Assembly (NCBI RefSeq): GCF_029892155.1
Contig: NZ_JARZAG010000026.1
Coordinates: 56,267-120,266, forward strand
Reading direction: 5' to 3'
DNA: 64,000 nucleotides
Source of the DNA: Kitasatospora sp. GAS204B
GTDB lineage: Bacteria > Actinomycetota > Actinomycetes > Streptomycetales > Streptomycetaceae
The notes under the pieces are model-generated. The model searched no databases. It worked only from the letters and a program-made list of their open reading frames with translations, and was not told the DNA's origin. This document shows positions 59,222 to 64,000 of the stretch, piece by piece. How positions within the stretch are numbered: the stretch's first letter is position 1; each line of letters starts with the position of its first letter. The translations under genes and the position numbers were made by a program.

Positions 59222-60292
59222 TCAGACCAGTGCCACGGTCTGCCCCGTCGCCGCGCTGCGCCGGGCCGCCTCCAGCACGGTGAGGGTGGCGACCGCGTCC
59301 AGCGGGTCGACCGGCGGCGGGGTGCCGGTGGCCAGCGCGTGTGCCAGGCTCGCGTAGAAGGCTGGGTAGTCGCCGGGGTCGGTGGCGACCGGGGCCGCCT
59401 GCTCGTCGGTGCCGAGCGTGCCGTGCAGTGCGGCGTCCTCGGTGCCCCAGGGGCGTCCGTCCCCGGGCCGGCGGCCGGCTCGCAGGTCCGCCTCCTGCGG
59501 GTCCATGCCGAACTTCACGTAGCCCGCCCGATCGCCCAGCACCCGCAGCCGGGGGCCGCCCAGCGGGGCGATCGCGCTGGTCCACAGGTGCGAGCGGACG
59601 CCGCCGGCGTGGGTGAGGGCGAGGAAGGCGTCGTCGTCCACCGCCGCGCCGTCGCGCCGGGTGTCGATCTCCGCGTACACCGTGCTGACCGGGCCGAACA
59701 GGGTGAGCGCCTGGTCCACCAGATGGCTGCCCAGGTCGTAGAGGGTGCCGCCGGCCTCGGCGGGGTCGGCCAGTTCGCGCCAGCCGGCCTTGGGCTTGGG
59801 CCGGAACCGCTCGAAGCGCGATTCGAAGCGGTGCACCCGGCCCAGCGTCCCCGCCTCGATCAGCCGGCGGGCGGTGCGGAAGTCGTTGTCCCAGCGACGG
59901 TTCTGGAAGACCGTCAGCAGCGCGCCGCGCGACTGGGCCAGGCCGCACAGGGCCAACGCCTCCTCGGCGGTGGCGGCCAGCGGCTTGTCCACCACGGTGG
60001 CCAGTCCGGCGTGCAGCGCGGCCCTGGCCAGCGGCACGTGGGTGCGGTTCGGGCTGGCGATCACCACCAGGTCGAACTCCGCGGCCCCGACGAAGAGTTG
60101 CTCGGGGGTGTCCAGCGCGCGGGCGTCCGGGTGCTCCCTCGCCAGCTGGGCACGGCGGTCGGGGTTCGCGGTGACCACGGCGTCCAGGCGCAGTCCCGGG
60201 GTGGTGGCGATCAGCGGGGCGTGGAAGGCGGAGCCGGCCAGGCCGTAGCCGATCAGGGCGACGCGGTACGGGGCGGGGGAGGCGGAGGTCAT
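59222..60292 (-). CDS. Gfo/Idh/MocA family oxidoreductase
   Basis: A 356-residue NAD(P)-dependent sugar or inositol dehydrogenase-type enzyme. The Rossmann motif is GYGLAGSAFHAP, the lysine region VVDKPLAATAEEA (normally EKP), and the active region GGTLYDLGSHLVDQA with the conserved Asp and His. It ends close to the toxin gene (convergent, 6 bp). ATG 60292 is preceded by GAGGCGG; no substrate can be assigned. Confidence 0.9.
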   Translation of the reverse strand: MTSASPAPYRVALIGYGLAGSAFHAPLIATTPGLRLDAVVTANPDRRAQLAREHPDARALDTPEQLFVGAAEFDLVVIASPNRTHVPLARAALHAGLATVVDKPLAATAEEALALCGLAQSRGALLTVFQNRRWDNDFRTARRLIEAGTLGRVHRFESRFERFRPKPKAGWRELADPAEAGGTLYDLGSHLVDQALTLFGPVSTVYAEIDTRRDGAAVDDDAFLALTHAGGVRSHLWTSAIAPLGGPRLRVLGDRAGYVKFGMDPQEADLRAGRRPGDGRPWGTEDAALHGTLGTDEQAAPVATDPGDYPAFYASLAHALATGTPPPVDPLDAVATLTVLEAARRSAATGQTVALV

Positions 60293-60449
60293 GCCTCTCA
60301 CTCCATCACGGCGGCGTCCGGTCCGGGGAGCGGGACGCGCTGCCCGCGCCATGACGCCCACCTCGGTAGCGGTCTGGAAGGATTCCCCGGAGCGGTACTG
60401 CGGGATACAGTCCGGCTGTGGCCGGATCGGGCGCCAGGGGGAGGCCGAC

Positions 60450-62573
60450 GTGTTGGAGATCATGGCGGTGAGCGCACTCACCGCGTTCATCACCGCGGTG
60501 GGCAACGGCGCCGCCGGTGAGATGGGCAAGCAACTCGTCGTCTCCACGGGGGCGCTCACGCGCAGGACCTTGGGGCGTGAAACGCCGCTGCCACGCACTC
60601 AGGAGGAACGGGAGAGCCTCGCGGCGCAGCTCCATGCACGCATGGAGCACGATCCGCAGCAGGCAGCTGAGTGGGCGGCCCTGGCCAGGAGCCTTCCGGA
60701 GCAGGTCGAGGGCCTCCGGCTGGACGGTGGACTCCCTCCCGCACCACGCGACTTCACCAACCACAAGGCTGTGCTTCGCAGGGTGCGGCGTGAAGCCACT
60801 CGGCCCGCAGCTGGTCGGCCGCGGGTCGCCCTGCTGCACGGGCCGCCGGGGATCGGCACCACGTCGGTGGCTCTGCACCTGGGCGCCACTCTCCTCGCCC
60901 GGTTCCCCGACGGCCGCTTCTACGTCGATATGCGGGACGGAGCCGGCGAGGGCGGGCTCGGATCGTCCGTGGTCCTGCTGCGCCTGCTGCGCGCGATGGG
61001 GGTCGAGCCCGATCAGCTGCCGGCCACGGAAGCGGGCCGGGAGCGCCTCTACCGGCGTCTGGTCGACGGGCGCAGGGTGCTGGTGGTGGTGGACCACGTG
61101 TCGTCGCCCGCCCAGGTGCGCGGCCTCGTCCCCGCGACGCCCGACGTCTTCCTTCTCGTCGTCGTATCGGGTCGGCCCTTCCAACTGGAGGCGGAGCGGG
61201 TGGAGGTTGCTCCCCTGACCGACCGCCACGCTGCGAAGCTCGTTCGGAGCACGGCGGGAAAGCAGGCATCCGCCCAGCTCGGTCCGCACATGAAGGAGCT
61301 CCTGGAGCGGTGCGCGGGCAACGCGCTGGCACTGCGCTCGCGGACGGTGTGCCTGCTGAACGAGGCGGGCCCGGAGCAGGAGTTGGCGACCGCACCGGCG
61401 GGCACCGATCCACTGAGGGACATGGTCCGGCAGATCTGCGGCGGAGTGCGGCCCGAGGTGAAGCGACTGTGCCAGCTCACCGCGCTGGTCGGGCTGCCCT
61501 CGATCGACGCCGGGCTGGCCGCGGCTGCCGCGCGCACTGCTCCCGGCGAGGCGGCCCGGATGCTCGCCGAGGCCGCGGAGGCCCGGTTAGTCGATGCACT
61601 GGGCGACGGCCGCTACCGCTACCGCCCTCAGGTGCGCCGTCACCTGGCGGATGCCGCCGCGATCGAGCTCGGCATCGCCGAGTGCGCCGCGGGCGTCCGC
61701 CGCGTACTCGATGCCCTGCTCGCCCGGGTCCTGCACGCCGCCCATGCCGCGCTGCCGCAGAGCTGGCGCACCGAACCCGCTCCGGAGAACGGGGAGACCT
61801 CCCGCGGTGAGGCGCAGGGCGTGGCGGTTCTGGCCGCCGAGCTGGGGAACGTGGTCCGGGCGGTGTCCGTGGCCGACGAGTACGGCCACACGACGACGTC
61901 GCTGCGGCTGGCTCGCGCGCTGTGGCCGCTCCAGCTGAAGGCCGGGTACTGGGACGAGGTGCTCCCCGCTCTGCTCGTCGCGGTCCGCTGCGCCGAGGAC
62001 GGCGACGCGGATCCGCGGACGGCCGGTGCCCTGCAGTTCCAACTTGCCCACTGCCTGGGCGAGATGGGCCGCATGGACGACGCCGAGGCTGCGGCGCTGG
62101 CGGCTGTGGCGAGCGAGCGCGCGGCCGGTCACCTGAGGGGAGAGGCGTCCTCGGTGGAACTGCTGGGCCTGTTGAACCTGCACCGGTGGCAGTACGAGCA
62201 GGCACACGAGCGGTTCGTCGAGTCCGAGCGGCTCTACCGGCAGATCGGTTCCGGTCAGGAAGGGGCGGCGGATCTCCCGCGAGCCCTCGCCCTGTCCGCG
62301 CGGCACCAGGGACGCGCTCTGCGCGGCACGGGAGACCTGGCGCAGGCGCAGCGGCTCCTGGAGTCCGCGGCGGAGTTCTTCGCCGCGCAGGGTGAGGCCT
62401 ACAACCAGGGCCGTGCGCTGACCGACCTGGCGGAAACCCTGCACGATGCGGGCCAGAACGCCGTGGCTCTCGCGAAGGTCGCCGAGGCGGAGCAGCTGCT
62501 TCCGCCGCAGGCTGTGCCGCACCTGCAGTACCTCGCCGCGTTGCGGCTGCGCTGCGAGGTCGCCGCGGGGTAG
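60450..62573 (+). CDS. STAND NTPase (NB-ARC) with TPR-like C-terminus
   Basis: A 707-residue signal-transduction ATPase. An N-terminal helical segment (MAVSALTAFITAVGNGAAG) precedes the NB-ARC region. There the P-loop reads GPPGIGTTS at 131-139: the Walker A lysine is replaced by Thr137. Walker B is VLVVVDHV with Asp215. A winged-helix-like part (RPEVKRLCQLTALVGLPS) and a TPR-type helical array (about 440-700) follow. Leu380 is encoded by TTA (61587-61589), the only in-frame TTA I found in the window. GTG 60450 has AGGGGGAGG before it. The 3' end converges on a TagF-like gene 21 bp away. Such proteins serve as regulators or immune sensors. Confidence 0.8.
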   Translation: MLEIMAVSALTAFITAVGNGAAGEMGKQLVVSTGALTRRTLGRETPLPRTQEERESLAAQLHARMEHDPQQAAEWAALARSLPEQVEGLRLDGGLPPAPRDFTNHKAVLRRVRREATRPAAGRPRVALLHGPPGIGTTSVALHLGATLLARFPDGRFYVDMRDGAGEGGLGSSVVLLRLLRAMGVEPDQLPATEAGRERLYRRLVDGRRVLVVVDHVSSPAQVRGLVPATPDVFLLVVVSGRPFQLEAERVEVAPLTDRHAAKLVRSTAGKQASAQLGPHMKELLERCAGNALALRSRTVCLLNEAGPEQELATAPAGTDPLRDMVRQICGGVRPEVKRLCQLTALVGLPSIDAGLAAAAARTAPGEAARMLAEAAEARLVDALGDGRYRYRPQVRRHLADAAAIELGIAECAAGVRRVLDALLARVLHAAHAALPQSWRTEPAPENGETSRGEAQGVAVLAAELGNVVRAVSVADEYGHTTTSLRLARALWPLQLKAGYWDEVLPALLVAVRCAEDGDADPRTAGALQFQLAHCLGEMGRMDDAEAAALAAVASERAAGHLRGEASSVELLGLLNLHRWQYEQAHERFVESERLYRQIGSGQEGAADLPRALALSARHQGRALRGTGDLAQAQRLLESAAEFFAAQGEAYNQGRALTDLAETLHDAGQNAVALAKVAEAEQLLPPQAVPHLQYLAALRLRCEVAAG
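61587..61589 (+). promoter_or_regulatory. TTA leucine codon (bldA-dependent translation point)
   Basis: An in-frame TTA codon in the STAND NTPase gene. In streptomycetes TTA is read only by the developmentally timed tRNA-Leu(UAA) from bldA, so synthesis of this protein is expected to be late or bldA-dependent. Confidence 0.85.
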
Positions 62574-62594
62574 GGCCTGGGCGGCGGCCGGGCG

Positions 62595-64000
62595 TCATCC
62601 CTGCGATGCCCGCCGGCTCTCCACGACCATCGGATGGGGACCGGAGGCCGTGTGCATGCGGAGGGTGGCGGTCCCGTCCGCCGGGATCGTTCCGCCGGCT
62701 GCCAGCCAGGCGAAGAGCGCCGAGGCGTAGGCTGTGGGGTCGGCGTCCGCGCCCGGACCGGCGGCCAACCGGAAGCTCCCGTGGGCTCGTGTCCGCACGA
62801 AACACAGATCCGGGCCGACGATGAACGCGGCGACCGCGCACTGCGGATGCCGGCGCAGTACGTCCGCCGTCCACGACGGTGGGCCCCCGAGCCGCGGATC
62901 GTTCGGATCCGCTTCCCGCGTGATCACGTCGGCCAGCTCCAGCACGCCGCTGTCCCGGGTGGCCTCGTGCACGGCGAGGTGCACGTCGCCGTCCGCCCCG
63001 TACGGCAGCACGGCGGATCGCTCGATCGTGATGTCCGTGCCGTCGACGACCGTCCGGACCTGCATCGGGGCCGTCCGCCGCGGCGGATCGTACGGTGGCA
63101 GCGGCAGCGGTTCGAACAGGGCTCGGCCCTCTGGTTCCGGCAGCTCGAGCAACGCGTAGAAGTGCCGTCGCAGGAGGGCCGCCGACGCGCCCGGTGCGGA
63201 GGTGACGAACTCTGTCGGGCCGGGGAGTGGACGGTGGGCCGCGATCAGGTCGTCGAACTGGGCCCGCAGGGGCTGGTGCGGGTCCAGCCGTGGTGCTTCC
63301 GCGACGAACCGTGCGACTGGTGCTTCAGGGTCCAGCCGGTCCTGGCCGTCGGCTGCGAGCAGCACCGGAGTGCCGAGCGCGGCGGCGTAGTACGTCACCG
63401 CCCCGAAGTCCCCCAGGACGACGTCCGCCGCGAGGAGTGCCTGGCGCCACGCATGGACGGGATCGACCAGGGTGAGGCCGTTGAGGCGGGCTCGGTTCAG
63501 CCAGGCCCGGATCTGCCCGGGACCGTGTCCGTACCAGATGTTCGGGTGAAGGACGGCCGCGAGCCGGTAGTCGTCCGCCGGCAACTCGGCGGCGAGCCGG
63601 GGGAGTAGCGCGGGCAGGAGATCCTGGCCGCCGCGGTTCCCGAAGAATCCCTCGGGGTTCCAGGTCGAGTTCAGTACGAGGAGCCGTTGGCCCTCGCGTA
63701 CGCCCAAGGCTCGTCGGAACCGTTCGCGGTACGGGCGGGCAGCGAGCAGCCTGTCGAAACACGGGTCGCCGCCGAGCACTGCCGTGTCCTCGGCCTCCGG
63801 GCACGTCCGGCGCAATCGTTCCACCTGCTCGGGGTGGGACAGCACGAGTCCGTCGACGAACGGCTCGCCGTCCGCCAGGAGCCACTCGGCCGACAGCCCG
63901 AACGTCGGCTCCCGGCTCCCGGCTCCCGGCTCCCGGCTCCCGGCTCCCGGCTCCCGGCTCCCGGCTCCCGGCTCCCGGCTCCCGGCTCCCGGCTCCCGGC
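62595..64000 (-). CDS. GT-B/TagF-like protein (5' end outside window)
   Basis: The frame runs in from the right edge. Visible sequence from the repeat onward reads TFGLSAEWLLADGEPFVDGL, then SHPEQVERLRRTCPEAED, LGGDPCFDRLLAAR and LLVLNSTWNPEGFFG. Next is a glycerophosphotransferase/GT-B-like core (LHPNIWYGHGPGQIRAWLN, LVDPVHAWRQALLAADVVLGDFGAVTYYAAALGTPVLL). The last 130 residues form a separate beta-rich domain. Similar proteins are sometimes annotated as translation factors, without support. A GTG at 63845 could start a shorter product. The 5' part contains a perfect 7-nt tandem repeat. Confidence 0.65.
   Translation of the reverse strand, partial: REPGAGSREPGAGSREPGAGSREPGAGSREPTFGLSAEWLLADGEPFVDGLVLSHPEQVERLRRTCPEAEDTAVLGGDPCFDRLLAARPYRERFRRALGVREGQRLLVLNSTWNPEGFFGNRGGQDLLPALLPRLAAELPADDYRLAAVLHPNIWYGHGPGQIRAWLNRARLNGLTLVDPVHAWRQALLAADVVLGDFGAVTYYAAALGTPVLLAADGQDRLDPEAPVARFVAEAPRLDPHQPLRAQFDDLIAAHRPLPGPTEFVTSAPGASAALLRRHFYALLELPEPEGRALFEPLPLPPYDPPRRTAPMQVRTVVDGTDITIERSAVLPYGADGDVHLAVHEATRDSGVLELADVITREADPNDPRLGGPPSWTADVLRRHPQCAVAAFIVGPDLCFVRTRAHGSFRLAAGPGADADPTAYASALFAWLAAGGTIPADGTATLRMHTASGPHPMVVESRRASQG
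63907..64000. repeat. Perfect heptanucleotide tandem repeat (GGCTCCC)n, 13.4 copies
   Basis: The unit GGCTCCC is repeated without any mismatch from 63907 to the window end, so its full length is unknown. On the minus strand it encodes a GSREPGA heptapeptide repeat without stops in the frame of the TagF-like gene. Seven is not a multiple of three, so each gain or loss of a copy shifts the frame. Confidence 0.97.

Noticed and set aside
1..64000. CRISPR arrays, rRNA operon or integrated prophage
   Set aside because: No spaced identical repeats, rRNA signatures, integrase, terminase or capsid genes were seen.

Overview
The window is very GC-rich, uses GTG starts freely and codes densely on both strands. 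It carries two SsgA-like sporulation proteins, a DasR-type N-acetylglucosamine PTS locus, a type VII secretion fragment with mycosin, and a TTA (bldA-type) codon. These point to a Streptomycetaceae chromosome (Streptomyces or Kitasatospora). From memory, the run hpd - ssgA-like - clpS - mec/cysO/cysM - nagE2/nagE1/nagF - rph - rdgB matches the core region around SCO2903-SCO2928 of S. coelicolor, read in the reverse direction. Most of the window is therefore core chromosome with small accessory insertions.

Layout. 0-7.5 kb: a truncated MFS transporter, a secreted anchored protein, a polysaccharide-deacetylase-like lipoprotein, a large MprF-like membrane protein overlapping a class F sortase, and an SsgA-like protein. 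7.6-10.2 kb: an RHH/Doc toxin-antitoxin pair and an SF2 helicase. 10.6-14.1 kb: an IclR regulator, a Lon-like (S16) membrane protease, an AsnC regulator and divergent 4-hydroxyphenylpyruvate dioxygenase. 14.2-18.9 kb: a secreted protein divergent from a two-component system, then a CBM2-GH18 chitinase. 19-24 kb: a GT87 mannosyltransferase-like protein, a second SsgA-like protein, two RDD proteins and endonuclease V. 24.2-27.7 kb: two type VII secretion-associated proteins and mycosin, with uneven base composition. 27.8-30.9 kb: small accessory genes, an HxlR remnant and an AbiEi-like gene. 30.9-36.4 kb: nicotinamidase and nicotinate phosphoribosyltransferase (NAD salvage), ClpS, DUF2017, and the mec-(leader peptide)-cysO-cysM cysteine pathway.

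36.4-43.9 kb: a membrane-anchored MazF-like protein, a small HTH protein, an MBL hydrolase, two PTS IIC permeases and IIB with DasR-like dre boxes, RNase PH, a lipoprotein, RdgB and tRNA-Leu(UAG). 44.3-50.4 kb: a CUT2 sugar ABC transporter, a Bcp peroxiredoxin, DUF3618, a GroES-like protein and a secreted Leu-Pro repeat protein. 50.6-58.4 kb: an ABC-2 exporter (two permeases and an ATPase), a GT2-like protein, DUF445, an adenosine deaminase family enzyme, a 169-bp MITE-like inverted-repeat element, a YidC paralogue and a DUF6412-like protein. 58.5-64 kb: a Phd/PIN toxin-antitoxin pair, a Gfo/Idh/MocA oxidoreductase, and a convergent pair. That pair is a STAND (NB-ARC/TPR) NTPase with a TTA codon and an altered Walker A, and a GT-B/TagF-like protein whose frame runs through a perfect 7-nt tandem repeat at the window edge.

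How the genes work together. Chitin is attacked by the chitinase and GlcNAc enters through NagE1/NagE2/NagF, whose genes carry dre boxes. Cysteine is made by the Mec/CysO/CysM thiocarboxylate route, probably under a cysteine-sensing leader peptide. Nicotinamide is salvaged by the two pnc genes. The most unusual places are the right end (STAND NTPase plus heptanucleotide repeat), the cysO leader region, the 34-bp perfect palindrome of fused dre sites and the MITE insertion. No CRISPR array, rRNA, integrase or intact insertion sequence was seen.
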